Positions 22,226 to 36,527 of a stretch of DNA of 64,000 nucleotides are shown piece after piece. How positions within the stretch are numbered: position 1 is the stretch's first letter; each line of letters opens with the position of its first letter. Position numbers and translations under genes: made by a program. Source of the stretch: Trogon surrucura (taxonomy: Eukaryota; Chordata; Aves; Trogoniformes; Trogonidae); contig CM036619.1 of NCBI GenBank assembly GCA_020746105.1, forward strand, positions 6,168,561 to 6,232,560, read 5' to 3'. Below the pieces are notes generated by a model. The model searched no databases, was not told the origin of the DNA, and saw nothing but the letters and a program-made list of their open reading frames with translations.

Positions 22226-24334
22226 TGCTGCATGAAGCAGCTGCTGCTGTTTCTTATTATCTTCCAGCCACTTATGAAATGTCCATTTATTCCAGAATTT
22301 TTGCAAGGCTTGAAGGCAGGTGAGAATCATTTTGCATCCCTCTCCCCTAACAAAACAAATGGGAGGAAAAAAAAAAACACCCAACCAAAAAAAAAAAAGC
22401 CTTTTAGCTTTGACTATATATATTATGTATGTCCCCTATAGCTACCATGATTTTTTGGCCTTGCACAGGGCTGGTGCTGTGTGAAACAGCTATCTTTAAT
22501 GCAACAGCCACTTGCTGCTTCAGCCTCAGGAGAAAGATTCAGGGCTGGTCAGGGACCAGGACTCCCATTGTGCTCATTACAGCCCAAGTACACCCAGGCT
22601 GGAAGGATTTGTTAAGGTCTGTACCATGTCATGGCCAGTCCTGACGTGTTCTGGGTGGCCCCATGGCAGTAGTGGAGGGCTACAGCTCCTCTTGCAGTTT
22701 CAGAAATGCAACTCAGAAACCTGCAAGAAAACATGAACTTCCATTCCACTACTTGGTTGCTGTGCAGGGGACTTCAGCCTGGTCATGGTTCAGGGAATGA
22801 CATGTGTCTGGAGGTGCCTGACCCATTTTGGTCCTATATCATCAGCTGGGAGCTCCCCTTGGCTTTTCTTTCTGCATCCTATTTTCAAATAGATGTCCTT
22901 AATCCTACTTCTTAGACCTGAGTAGCGTGTAATTTCTAAGAAAGCAGTAGGATAGTGACAGTTTTGATCCTGTGATATCTAGCTGCAGGAGCTCACAGCG
23001 TGCATCTGCGTGTGTTCCCTGGGCAACTGTGTCAGCTAGGGGATATCTGCACCCTTCAACATGTGAAAAGGGTGTTTCAGATCAGCCCAGTCATCTTCTT
23101 TTGATGCAGATGAAAGGAAGATTCCTTTTTGTTCTCAACACTACTGCTGCCTGTTAGAAAGTTGGCCCTTTGCATTGGGTCTGTGCATTCACAGAAAGAA
23201 TAGGGGAAGAAAGGTAGCTTACAGGCTAAATATCTCCCAGACTGATGACTTCTGTGTAATTTTTGCACACAAAATGCTGTTGTGCTTTACCTCTTTCTAA
23301 ATACCCACACAACAAGAACAGCAGGGTTCTCTGCCTGGTTACTATTTGCAGTTTTCTTTCCAGAGGTAAAGCAGGCCATATCCAGACTGAATAACTGTGA
23401 TTTGTTCCTATAGCACTAATATACCTAAATTATGCCGTTTTCTTTTTCTTTTCCTTTCTTTTTTTTTTTCTTTTTTTTTTTGCAGCTGTAAGCCTCTAAC
23501 ACTTGTGTCAAGCCCTTGATTCTCTCCTTTAGTGTTTCATGGTGGTTTCTCAGGGTTTGTGCAACTGGGAAGGGCTGTGTGGCATATGGTATATGGGATT
23601 GAGAGGCAGAGCTTCTCTGTAGACCCCTCTTGAGCTCACATCTGTCAAGAGGTTACCTGTCCTTCCAAGAATTTAGGCACGATGACCCTTGTTGTTCCTT
23701 CCAATCCTGTGCACTTAGTTGTCTCTTTGCTTATCAGACGGTGTTGTTTGTTGGGAATGTGCTAAACTGATCCTCTGTATATCAGAGGATCTGTGTAACA
23801 GAAACAGACTGTTTCTGTTTGAAATGTTAAGGTTATTCTCTTTAGCTTTTTGTACTGTTGTTTGTACTGTGCTGGCTGACACCAGTTCTGCACAGCTCTG
23901 ACACATTCTGCACAGTCACATAGACTGGGATATTTTTTTGTTTCCTAGAAAACTTTTGATGATCTGACTGAAGGAAACTAGAAAAGAAAATGAAAGAAGT
24001 TATATGCATGCATGTGGATTCTGCGTCATTTAGCAGAGCTATCAGGCAGATGCCCTTTACGGATCCCAGTTCCTGATCCTGTTTTAATATTCAAAGCATG
24101 GACTTTTCTGGATGTCACTGTGTTCATGCCAGACCTTCAGATGCTTCTTCAGAAAGAAAGGATAATAATGGGCTGACATTATACAGGAAAACTAGCACTT
24201 GCTTTATCTGAACTAGGTAGATTGTCACTGGTAATGGCTTGTATTTCAGACTGGTAAAAAGAGCCTAAGTCAAAATGATCTTCCTCCTCTCTAGAGAGCA
24301 GCATATGAGATATTTTACAATTATTTTTCAAAAT
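22226..24334. other. Intergenic, no gene seen
   Basis: Unique-looking sequence with a T/CT-rich run at about 23440-23485 and A-rich runs near 22366-22399. No supported gene. Confidence 0.5.
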
Positions 24335-25471
24335 TGTCCTGGCTTGAGAGCACCAAGATAAAAGTTTTCTGGAGCTCCTGGCACACACGGTGTATTGGGT
24401 ATTCTTGGCCAGATTTCAGTGACAGGGGGGCTGTGGGGGTGGCTTCTGCAAGAAGCTTCTAGAAGTTTCCCCAAGTCTGACAGAGCCAATGCCAGCCAGC
24501 TCTAAAGACAGACCCACCACTGGCCAAGGCTGAGCCTGTCAGTAATGATAGGATGGAAACGTCTCTGCTAAAACATATTTAAGAAACAGGGGAAAAAAGA
24601 ACTGCACCACAACAGCTGGCAGAGAGACAGGGGAGTAAGAATATGTGCAGACCCCAAGGTCAGTGAAGAAGAGGGGGAGGAGGATGAGCTCCAGGCTCCA
24701 GAGCAGAGAGTGACAGGGTGTAGGTGTCCAACTGCGGCCCATGGAGGAACCCACACCAGAGCGGGTGGATGCCTGAAGGGGGCTGTAGTCCCATGGGAAG
24801 CCTGTGCTGGAGCAGGCTCCTGCCAGAACCTGTAGCCTGTGGAGAGAGAGAAGCCCACGCCGGAGCAGGCTGGCTGGCAGGACTCTGTGATGCCGTGGGC
24901 GACTTGCACTGGAGCAGTTTCCCCTGAAGGACTGCACCCCATGGAGAGACTCACGTTGGGGCAATCTGTGACGAATTGTCTCTTGTGAGAGAACTCACGT
25001 TGCAGAAAGGTGTGTGAAGATTGTTTCCCGTGAGAGGGACCCCACAACGGCCCAGGGGAAGAGTGAGGAGTCCTCCCTTGGAGGAAGGAGCGTTGGAAGC
25101 GACATCGGATGAACTGACTGCAACCCCATTCCCTGTTGCCCTGCGCTGCTTGGCAGGAGAAGATGAATAAATTGGGTTTGATCTTAAGCCTGGGAAGAAG
25201 GGAGGGATGGGAGGAAAGTGTTATTTATTTTTTTTTTTTACGATCTGTTTTTATTTCTCACTACACTTCTCTGATTTGTTCTTTAATAAATTTAACTGAT
25301 TTCCTCAAAATCGAGTCTGTTTTTCCCAGGACGGTAGATGTGGGTGATCTCCCTGTCCTTATCTCAAACCATGGGCCCTTCGATATGTTTTCTCCCCCTG
25401 CCTAGCAGAATATGGGGGTGACAGAGCCGCTGTGTGGGCACCTGGCCACCGGCCAGGGTCAAACCACCGCA
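24335..25471 (+). mobile_element. Endogenous retrovirus LTR
   Basis: An LTR of about 1.1 kb of a family common in bird genomes, beginning TGTCCTGG and ending accaccgca. It contains degenerate ~50-bp GC-rich units (ccatgg...cacaccagagcggg, gccggagcaggctggc, gcactggagcagtttcccc), a polyadenylation-type AATAAA at about 25166 and another in ctttaataaatttaac near 25284, and a conserved 3' part (gtgatctccctgtccttatc, gtgtgggcacctgg). The family call is from memory of avian repeats. I find no clear target-site duplication, so the ends are approximate. This is an old, non-coding copy. Confidence 0.6.
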
Positions 25472-26850
25472 GTGGCAATCACAATTAGGGAGAGGTGGCA
25501 GCTGTGCCTATGGGGAGAAGAGGATGGGTCAGGTGACCCAAACAGACCGGTCACAGTATTTCTTCCCATGGTGGTCTGTACAAAAGGGTCACTAAGAAGA
25601 ACCCTGAGGTCTTATGTGCCTGCTGTGTGTGAAGGGTTGCTGCCAGTTTGTTGTATATGTTATCATATCATGTCTAAGCCTTCTTAGTGTGGGTTTATGC
25701 TTTCTTGGTCAGGGGCACGGGGCAAAGGGCATCACTTTTCTATCATGTTTATCACCACTGGTCTATTCTGGAATAAGCTGGATGGTGGCTTCACCTAGGT
25801 ACCTCAGCCACTGTCTGCCAAATCTTATTGCTCATTATATTTTCAGTGTTTTCATGGGGAATTATACTTCTCCTCTTTTCACCAAAGTGACTCCATCAGA
25901 GTTTGGGAGTTCCAGAAATTGTTTTCCCTGTTTCAATACGCTAATTTTGTTATTGATTATCACTAATATGATGCAGAATTGGTTTATTATCAGTATGCAT
26001 AGATGTAGAAATGCCACCTCTCTAACTCCCACAATAGCCAGTAGTGATGTCCCTCCACCCATACTGGCATGGGTCACTACTATACCAACCAAGGTCAGGC
26101 TTGATAGAGCTCTGATCTGGCCAAAGATGTCCCTGCTCACTGCAGGGGGATTGGACTGGATGATCTTTAAAGGTCCCTTCCAACCCAACTCATTCTGATT
26201 CTAACTCCTGCAACAAGCACTGCTGACATCCTTCCACCCATACCAGCACAGGCTGCCCCTGTAAATCAGAAGAAAGCAAACTCTGCCCCCTCATACCAAA
26301 GCCATAGAAAAGACAAATTGACCAGAAGAGAGCTCTGATGAAGATATGAGACCAAGTCCTTCTTTTCCAAAATCTCAAGCAAAGAGTCAAAGAGTCCTTC
26401 CAAAGTAGCCCTTCCTTGATCTCAGGAAGAGGAAGCAGAGCAAGAAGCAACTACTCAATCCTTTTCTCTGAAAGTCTTACAAAATATAAGGAAGGACTTT
26501 GGCTGGCATGAAGGTGAGACACTGATCGCCTGGTCATTTCATTGCTGGGATCGTGGGGCCAACACAACTGATTTAAGCAGCAGAGAAGCCAGACAGCTGG
26601 GAAGTCTAGCCAGAGATGGAAGAATTGACAAGGCTCTTGGGAGGAAATTAAATACTCTCAGTCTGTGGAAGCAGCTCCTGGCAGCTTTGAAGGGCAGATA
26701 TCCCTTTAAAGATGACATTGAATGTCACCTGAGCAAGTGGACCACCATGGAAAAAGGCATCAAATACCTAAGAGCTGGCTGTGCAAGAAATGATTCATAG
26801 TGACTGATGAGCAGATGTTGATCCTGATGAGATGCTTTTTAGTTGCACAG
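25472..26850 (+). pseudogene. Decayed 5' internal region of the same ERV (leader and gag-like fragment)
   Basis: Sequence immediately after the LTR resembles the 5' internal region of avian ERVs. A leader-like stretch (about 25680-26020) is followed by Pro/Ala-type repeats. A stretch around 26560-26830 translates on the + strand to a gag-like segment, including KWTTMEKGIKYL, with a stop soon after. Frameshifts and stops are present throughout and it is interrupted by a CR1 at 26088-26203. No pol, env or second LTR follows. The element is dead and lacks its 3' part. Confidence 0.45.
26088..26203 (+). mobile_element. CR1 LINE 3' fragment inside the ERV remnant
   Basis: Sense CR1 end: gtcaggcttgatagagctct, gatgtccctgctcactgcag, ttggactggatgatctttaa and aacccaactcattctgattc. 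Its position within ERV-derived sequence means it inserted after the ERV. Confidence 0.85.
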
Positions 26851-29800
26851 GTCCTCTCCTGCTCTCTCCCAAAAATTAAATAGACCAGTATTTTATTTCA
26901 GAACAATCAGAAGTTTTCCCTTTAACTTTTGTTCCTGCCACAACAGCAGCAAATCTGCATCTTATTTTCTTTTTCTTTCTGTGAAAACTGCAAGGATCAT
27001 ATGTTGGCAAAATACAGACATTCTTGTTAGAGAAAAACCTGAAGATTATTTTAATCTAATCCCCTGGATAAAAAAAAAAAAAAAAAAAAGTGGCTACAGC
27101 CATAAAGTTAGACTGATTTTTTTGGACCTGCAGGAGTCTGCAAAGACCATTTCCCTCTTATCTGCAGTATCAGACATAGTCATTAGTCTCTGGCACTGAT
27201 TGCAAAGAGCTCCGTAGGCAAATGGTCTCAAACCAATTGCCACTGAGAGCCCCTCCATGTGACAGCTGTGCTGTCCATTGCCAGCCTTGTTGGGATTCTT
27301 GGGAGAATCAAAAAGGACCAGAGGGACCCTAGAGCAAAGATCTTCTCTAGAGGAATTCCATGCAGGTCCAGCTTGTTAGAGCTGATGGGTGTTTTCTTGA
27401 CTAGGATGTTCCAAGGTACAAACTGCTCTCTCGGTAGAGTTGCTTATATGTTTTCTAAAAACATTCGCCAGCAATCTTCTGCAGGCATCTCCTAACAAAT
27501 GGATCCTGGCTTGACCCCACAGCTGGGGAACTGTTACAGTGATAAGCTGCAGTAAGCTCTCAAATTCGATATCCACCACAGAGAAGTCAACCAGTTCAGA
27601 TATGGATCCCTACCCTTCTCTTGAATCTGAAGCCAGAGGGGTATAAAAGAAATCTTCAAACATTAGGGCCAAAGTTTTGGAGGTGATATGAAGGTATTAA
27701 CTGCATGCTGAGGTGCTCACTGGCCATTTCTGTATATGATGGTCTATGCCTGTGATCCTCAGGTCAGTGAATACAGCTGAATGTGTTGGTATCTCCTAGC
27801 TACACACCTGGAAAAGAAAATCCAGGTGGTTTAACCTGCTGGAAATGGTGCCTGGAAGCACCATTCTTGTAGCACTAGTCTGCCGCATGTACCCTGAATG
27901 TGAAGGCTGGAGCTTACAGATGGACTTGCCTATAAATTTTTCTGAAAGTGAGACTCCCTCACCCCCAAGATTCCCCAAAATCATTAGAGCCTCACAAGCT
28001 GGATTTTATTACAACAGGAACTAGGGCACTAGGAATTTTAAACCTCAGAGTTGGAGAGAACGGAAAAGAAAACTGGTTTATAAACACAGCTCTGTACTGG
28101 CAAAGCAGTCCTTTATTTGTGTTTAGTTGTCTCTCCAATAACCTCTCAGTAGCTTCTGGGATTGCAACATAACTGCACATGTACACTCTGGAGAAGTTTC
28201 TTTTCATCCTTTATTAGGTCTGGCTGCCTGAATCTGGAAGAAGAGCCATGCTGATCCAGATCAAGGGTTATCTTGGACCATCTGTGCAGTATTCGTTCCC
28301 TAATTAGGGCCATAAGAAGTAGCCTTAGGGAATAGGAGAACAAAGAAAAAACATATTTTGTGCTACTCTCTAATGCTTTGCCGGCTTCTGAGTATCCACA
28401 GTTCAGAAGAGACCTTAAATTAATGTAGATTAACAGATAACCCAAGGATGTCTCCTCCAAGTACCAGTCCCGCCTGCTTTGAGCCCACACAAACTTCTTG
28501 CATCCACACTATCTTTGGCAAGCAGTTTCCTAGGGCTACAGCCCATTTCATAAAGGATCACCTCCTTTTGAGGTCTCCACTGGCCTCACTTCATGGTACT
28601 CTGAACAGTCAGTCTCTAAACAGTCAGATATGGGGACCTTCTAACTCCTGTCCATGCTGCAGCCTCCCTTCTGGCCATGTTTCTTCTCTGCCCATGTAAT
28701 CTTGAAAGTTTTTCTCTTCCAGGCATGTTTAGTTATCCTAAGGAAAGCACAATCTTCTCCCTTCTTGATGCTTTTACCTGGTCCGGTTGTTGTATCACCA
28801 GTAAAAGGCAAACAGGTGACCTCCTGCCTTCTTACTGCTCTACCACAGCCTTTGAAAGGAAAACAACCAATATGTGAAACACATACAACTGGTCTCACTG
28901 CGTTTTATATTGTGGCTGAAGGAATCCCTTCTTTTTATTTCCAGCAGTTTTCCTTGGCTCAAAAAAAACCAGCCCCTGTATTTCGTTTTTGAGCAAATAT
29001 GTTAATTAGAACTAAACATGTTTGGGGCTGAATTACGAGGTCTCTGTGGGATGAAGGACATGGCAGTAATACTAAAAAGAAAAGACGCCAAGTCACCTAG
29101 CAGAAAAGTGCAAACTAGATCTATAGTAAAGACTGCTTTAGTTCCACTCACTTCTGTACAACTGCAGCAATTTACCGCACTTGACCTTTAGCGTGAGATT
29201 TAGAAAGGAAATGTTTGATATTCTACTCTATTTGCAAGAAACCTATGAGGCAGATAAGTAATACTGCCTTCTTTTCCAGATAGTTCCCTGAATAATTTCT
29301 TTGATACACAGTTAGAATTCAGAGACCTTGATTTCTTGCTCAACGATCTCTTAGGAGGAGAGCATCTGCTATTGAACACATAACATCTTGACATCACAAG
29401 CCCATATACTCCTGTTTTTAAACTCTCCTTTAATGTCCTTCAAGAATTATACTGAGAGTCAACAAAAATCCATTTTTTTCAGGGAAAAATCCATAAAGCA
29501 TGTTAAAATAGGTGGAAATCTGCTTATCCTGGAGATTAGCATTCTGGCTTTGTTTCTTCCTGCGCTTTGTGTGACTTGGGATTCAGTCCTAAATTTCAGA
29601 TGAAATTACCTCTATAGGAGTCCATCAGGAACACACCATAGGGTCTGCAGCAAAGAAATGGATCTTTTCTGCAGTGTTTGCTGGTGAGTGGTGCTAGCTA
29701 TAGATGAAGTCATCATAGAGTTTTTCCTACTGATTATTCTGGTACCCAGAATTCTTTCCATAATGGATGAGAATAACATTGATTTAATTCTTGCCATGTT

Positions 29801-32800
29801 CATTCAACTCTAGAATTTCAATATATGTACCCAGATATCGGCATACATCCTTCCAACATTATTTCTGCCTTTTTAAAGGACAGAGTGGAAATTGCACTTC
29901 TGAGAACTTTAAGCACCAAACTTTGCAGGACCACCCCTATATTAGAGCACTATAAAACAGCTTCACAATATCTACCCACAAACCATCAGATGAAGCTCCC
30001 ATACTGGAAATTGTGGTAGGAGAGCACTGTAAAGCTGCACATGCAACATTTCTGGCACTGTTCCACAACTAGGTGTGATGATGAGCACTGGTGAAAAAAA
30101 AAAGGAGACTCTTGAGTGTAACATCCAGGTCTCTAAGAAGCTGAGTTGCATTTGTGCAGTTACGAATGTAATTCTAGAAGCCAGACTATGATACTGGGCA
30201 TTTTGTATGACCAACACTGATCTTTCCTACAGGATATTATCTTTCATTATTAATGAAGAACACAGGCTTTCTCTATAATCCTCCCACTCACTTGCTGTTG
30301 AGTGATATTTACTGACTAAATCATAAGCACAGGGGATTTTTCCAGTGTTATGGGGTTTTTTCATGATTGCTTTGGGTCTTTCAATCCTTGTCTACTTTCC
30401 TGCTAAGTTAGTCCATGAGGCAAAGTGAAAACAACACTAACCCAGGCAGCAGAGTTTCAGACTGGATTTTGTAGCATCTGTTGAATCATGCTAACTTTTG
30501 TATATGAATAGCTTTTCCAAAATAGTGTCCAAAATGAAAAATGTGTCTCTTTATTGCTGCTTTTTTTTTTTTCAGGATGCAAATTAATTTTATACAGTGT
30601 TCAGTACATAGTATATACTCACTACAGATAATGGTGCTAGAGATAGCAGCAGGGATCAAGATCTATGGTATATTTGTCTGCAGAAATTCTTTAAATGAAA
30701 AAAAATGCCATGAAAATGCAAGGCATGAATACATTATGGCCTTCTCAGCATTCAGAGATGTCTAAGGACTCAGTAAATGTAATTAATTGAGTCACATGCT
30801 TTCTCCATGCCATGTTAACAGAGTAGAGGAAAGACATAAAGTATAGCGACTGATAAACTTCTTTGGTCCAGACTTAATTCATTCACATGTAGAAAACAAA
30901 TTGCCCACTAAAGTATTTTTGCTATCTTTATGGTGGAGTTATTAAGAACCAAGCTAGAATTATCACAACAGTAAGTATTCTGAGCCATTATGTAGCAGCT
31001 TCAATAGCTGAAGGGATAAGCACTCTCGCCTCCTGAAATTAAAATCAGCTTATTACAAGACTATGGTCAATGAACATTGACATTCACACTTGTCTGCCTG
31101 GGCTAATGCTAAGGGATTTGAGAAAACAGTAAGTGGAGAAAAGACATCAACTTGTACAGGCAGGATTGCTGTTAAGGCTCTGCTTACTGGACTAAGACTG
31201 GAAAAGTCATCAGGTAATGTGGTGAAGAACCAGTTTGGCACAGCAAGTGTCACAGGATACTTGTCTTTACTAAGGGAGAGGAGTGATGTGCTGAATTCGA
31301 TACAGAGGAAGACAAGCCTGATATTACTTAGGCTGCTTGATTTAGCTGCTGCTCACTCACCTGCCAAAGGTATCTCAAGTTAGGCTAGACTCCGTATGCT
31401 GGCCCACAGTAGCATCTCATTGTATATAGATTTTTCTGGCTGCTGACTGTTTTTGCTGAGCTTTCTAGAACAACAACAAAAAAGAACAAAATCAATAACA
31501 TTGTGTGCAGGTTATTGAAGAACCTTAAATCCTGAGAGTTAGCAGCAGTAGTTTCTATCCATTTTTTATATGATGGCTGTGGAAGTTGTCCGGGAGCACC
31601 ACAAAGTGTTTTCAGAAAAGATTGCTTTTATCTGGTTGACAGTCTTCTATTTATAGTTGGCAAATATTTCCATGGTGCAGGTTTATGAGCACTCTGTAAG
31701 CTTTGGTATTGAGACTCAAGCTTAAGCCAGTTATAACCATGCAGCAGGTTGCATGTGAGGCTTTTTTTTCTGGAAGGACACAGCAGTTACATTCGTCTCA
31801 GGAACAGAACTGCCAGCTACAAGGTCCAGCAAGGAAGAAAAAATTTAGTATTGCCTTAAAAAGTCAAAATTAATGATTTGAGAATATATAATTTGAGAAA
31901 TATAGAGGTAGGGTACCCAAAAGCTGCAAGTCCCTTTGCTTCAATATATCCAATGGTAATGGTGAGGAAACAAATTCCAAGCAGAAAGTCAACAGTCTGT
32001 GTCTTGTACTGTGGGTACTTGCTGAACATAATCACTGCTGAAGGTGCAGCTATCTTTGTGCTCTGTCCCACGGGATACCTGAACTCAGAGTACCAAAATA
32101 ATGTTGAACACATCTAGAGAACAATGCCATTAAAATAATTGTGTTCTTCCTTGGACGCAAAGCAATGCCAGTCAAACATTTAGGGAAAAAATAACATTAA
32201 AAAAGTGAGCCCTAAAACTTGGGCAATGAGGAAGAGATCTTTTTCAAAGCTGCAACAAGAATAAGAAGGTAAGGTTTCAATATCTCCCACTCAGAATGGC
32301 AGGGGTTTGCATGTTGTCCTTAACAGTGCAGTGTATATCTGCTCTTCTTTTCCCAAAGAGATTAAAGCTGCCCCAGCACCCACTGTCATTCAGGTCAGTC
32401 CACTGTTGTCTACACGCAGACTGTCAGGTTAGAGTTCAGATGTTGCCTGCTGACTTACCCCTTGTACCCCAGGCAAGCACACACTGGGAGTGTTCAGTAA
32501 ATACAGGAGGGAATATGAACCACAGAGAGTGTCACTGACATCCCGTAGGAGTCTCTGTCTGTCTGAAAGGGGTTACAAGATCCTCACAGAGTAGAGATGA
32601 TAAGGGAAAACAAGGAGAATCACAGCAGTATTTGAAATGTATGCCTTGCTCATGTCTTGCACTCCATCTAAATGTGGCCACTTCTTTGGGAAACATGGGG
32701 CTATTGATTCATGTTGAAATAAAACCAAAAATATAGAGGCATATTAATAATTGGGGGAAACTTTTTTAGAGGTCAATATGTAAAGCTTGTGGGAGTTTGC

Positions 32801-35800
32801 CAAGAGCAAGACGAAGTGTACAACAACCTGTAGTGTGTCTGGATACTGGGGTTTATTTCAGAACCAAGGAGACAGAAGTTTTTACCCCACTTGATTATCT
32901 CAGACTCACTCAATGCACTTTGCCTTCACCAGGATTCATCTTCCCTTCCCTTCAGGGAGGTCTCTGTTGGCCTGGAATGTTTGGGAACAAAGTTGTGTTG
33001 GTCTGCACTGTGCAGCTACTCACAGTCACAACTCTTGGATGTCACTGGTGAGGTTCCTGGGTGTCCCCCTGGACTTATCTCCATGCATCTGTCCCATCTC
33101 TAGGACATCTCCCCATTTTCAGGATCTTTTCTCCAACCAAGATCTTCACTTTCTTCTTTTCAGGCCCCCTGTTTCTTCTCATAATCACTTCTTCTTTTCA
33201 AGTATATGTCTTCTCTTCTATCTGGACTGAGAGCCTTCAGTTTTCCCAGTCTAAATGGTTTACGTACAGAAGCTCAGGACTGGAGATCCTTTTTCATGTC
33301 TTTTTACTGATGGGAGGATTCAGGATGTATAATTTCTGTTTAGACCAGAAGCTATCCAAATTTACAGCCAGCTTCTACTAGTTGCAGCTAGCAAGTAGAA
33401 GACTTCTGCTGGAGAGTTCAGAAGTTCAATTTCGGACATTTCCTACAAACACATGTGCACCCAATCACTTGCTGTCTGTCGGCTTTCACAATTTAAGCTA
33501 CTTTTTTTTTGCCTACGACAGGTTCATAATCTGAAAAAATTAAATGTGTGGGTCACTAGATGAGAAGTGTTGCCATTCAGGATATTTAAGGAGTCTCCAG
33601 AAGGCATCACTGGAGTTGGATGATAACATTTTTGAAATTTCTGTCTATGGCTTAATAATGAAGTGCCTCCACTTCTATTCTTTCATCTCAAAAAGCTGCT
33701 TAAATTTGATACTGTCTTAAGCCCACCAGAGATTATTCGAGAGCAAACAGCCCTTACTGTTCCTACCTCTGAGCATCTTTTTCTCCCTTTTTCTCATTTT
33801 AGTTGTTGAAGAGACAAATGATGACAGCTACTGTTTTGCTCAGCCCAGCTGTGTTTTCAGCTGCAGAGCTGAGGTCTCTGACCAAAAAGCACTTGTTGCT
33901 CCGAGGTTGAGCCCAGAGGGGGTCCTGTCACACACACACTCAGAGGGCAGAGAACTGGGGTAAAAGCAGAAATCTTTGTTGACTTTGATGATGAGCTTCT
34001 GTAGGCAGGGCAGCATAGCATCTCTTTCATTTATTTCCATCTATGGGAGTCTTAGAAATGATTAATTAATGATTGTTTTTAATGTATTGTGTAGAAACTT
34101 CAGGATTTTTTTAACTGTCAGATTGTTGTGATGATTAAGGGTGAGACAATTCTGGCACGGAGTGGTTGGTCTCCCTGCCTTGTCCTCACTCTTCATTAGC
34201 AACGGAGGCCAAACCATGTGGTGTGAAAGTAAACATTTCAAAGTTCATAGCTCAGCAGCTGGTGAGTCACTCAGGAGCCAAGGGGAATGTCAATAAGAAG
34301 CGATGCACTGTGAGAGGTGATTAGTTTCTGTAGAGAGATTCAGTGATTCATTATCAGGTTTTGCTGCATTTTAATTGGAAAAGGTTAGAAAATGATGTTT
34401 TGACCTGGAGATGAATAAGGAAAATAACACGTTTTTTGTTGAGCGCAAGGTCTTAGCTGAAACATTTACTAAGATCTGCTTGTAGCCATTAGCTGTATGT
34501 GTCTTTCGTCTCTTTTATTTATGCCTGTGCGTTGGTATCAAGAAGATGAGTGCTGTGCCAGGTTTGCACTGGAAAGCTGTGGAAACACTGAAGAGAACAG
34601 TGGCCTCTGACTTAAAAAGTTACTACCAGTGTAGAGCGTGAAAAATATCTGCGTGTGTGAAAGTGATGTGTAAGTACAAGGTGGAAAAAAGACTGCATAT
34701 CACGTGGAAATCTTCAAAAGAGGCAAGGATCTGAGAAATTGTCATTTAGGTCACACAAAGGTAACCTGAGAGTAGGTCAGATGAAACGAGTGGAAGTACA
34801 CGGGCGGAGCTGAGGAGAGTGACTTCATTTATTTAGGTGAGAAAAACAATTTTGTTCTTTTACCAATAAGAGATAACAACAGAGAATAGGATTCTCTCTT
34901 CTCAAGAAGTCAGTGAAAGCAGAAAGGAGCAGAAAGATCTGTGTGGTGTCGGTTGAGGAGAAGGTTTTGTTATCACAAGCTGAATTAGCAGAGCTGCATA
35001 GGGTTAAGATTATGCAAGACTTGCCCTCATTTCTGTTACTTGTAACTTTGCCAAACTTTAATTATCTTGGCTGAAATTTTTCCTGCTGGGTGTGTGCCTA
35101 AGACCGAAGGGTGTGTATGAGTCTCAGTGTTGTACTATTTCAGTCATTCTGAAGACTGAGAACAGAAGAAAGATTTTTTTTTTCCTATGTTAGTTTTGGG
35201 GGGGTTTTGGGGTGTGGTTTTCTTTTTTTCTTTTGGCAAGAAGTTCTAATGCAGAGAGTAGCTGAAAGGACAGTTGCTGGTAATCTTAGAGATGTCTTTT
35301 GCTACTGGCTCACAGAACTCCTAGACTGTAAATCCTCTGGAAAATATGGCAGAAGCAAAAACTCCGAGGACATGGGCTCTTTTGTGCATGCTGCAGCACC
35401 TCACCGCATCCCCATCCGCAGCAGTAGCACCTGCACCTTCCGTAGATTGGGCAGGAACTTCTCTTCATTGACTCTAGGATATCACAAGACCTAAGGCCTT
35501 TCTGAGTGTCCTCATGTACATTACTTATGTGAATGTTCACACAATTGAGTGTTGACATGCACGATAAGCTCCAGAGAAACCCAGAGGAGAGTAGAGCTAC
35601 CCAACAGTGAGGAGGGATGAACTGTTCCCTAGCCTTTGTTGATTGATTGACCAAATCTCTCTTGGCTTAATGGGAGCTTGGACACCTACATGCAGATACC
35701 TATATGTAAGTTCTTGAATTTGGAGATGACTCCCATCCCTCCCACCTCTGGTAAACTGGAGATAAAGGGTGTTGACAGCAGAGGGTGTTGATGGAGAATG

Positions 35801-36527
35801 AGTGTTGACAGCAGAAAACCTCTCATTCGTGCTCAGAGTTGTTTCTTGTGCAGGCACCAAGATAGAGGTGAAGAGATTCTGGATAAAGCTGACAGGGGCG
35901 CTTGCAAGCCAACAAACCTGGGAACAAAGTCCAAGGAGCCCAGATATAAGGACACAAGAGACTGGACAATGTAGAATGACCTAGGGAAATAGTGGCAGAA
36001 AGGAAAGTCAGTGGAGTGGACAGGGGACAAAGCAGATTAAAATAGACCAAGTAGAAGGGCATTTTGCTTGACTGCAGATAACTATTTTCTGAAAAGAAGG
36101 ATGCGAGCAGCTTTTTTTTCCACAAGAAAAGCAAAATAAGGCTCAAAGCATGCCCTTGTATACCATGCAGCAGAATCAAATTCCTAGGCTTGAGAATATC
36201 TGTGTCATAACCTCATTTCTGCAGGAAATGAGGGACAGATGGAAGAGAAAATAACTTTTAGAATTGTTATGGGTTTCTTTAAAAGCATGATAAAAATATA
36301 CCGTCAACAACAACAAAAACATTTAAAAATCTTGACAAAACCTCTTGCACAATCTTCATAGGCCACCCGACACATGGTGCTCCCAGCTGGCAATGATATT
36401 GTTCAGAGGTTGTTTCAATGAACCTGTGGTTGCTCACATCTATGCTGCAGTTTGGGTCAGAGACTGTGAGCAACTCGCTCATCTATGTCTCCATCATGTT
36501 TGCTCCAGAATAAATTTTTCGTCCACT
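26851..36527. other. Gene-poor intergenic stretch
   Basis: Nearly 10 kb with no exon, RNA gene or clear repeat that I can support. It contains poly-A at 27069-27089 and short T-runs. The longest open frames (up to about 118 codons, such as 26843-27199 and 33061-33381) look like chance, with low-complexity or phenylalanine-rich content. Confidence 0.5.

Noticed and set aside
24539-25047. Long minus-strand frames over the LTR
   Set aside because: They are GC-rich LTR sequence read antisense, with no retroviral or host protein similarity in that direction.
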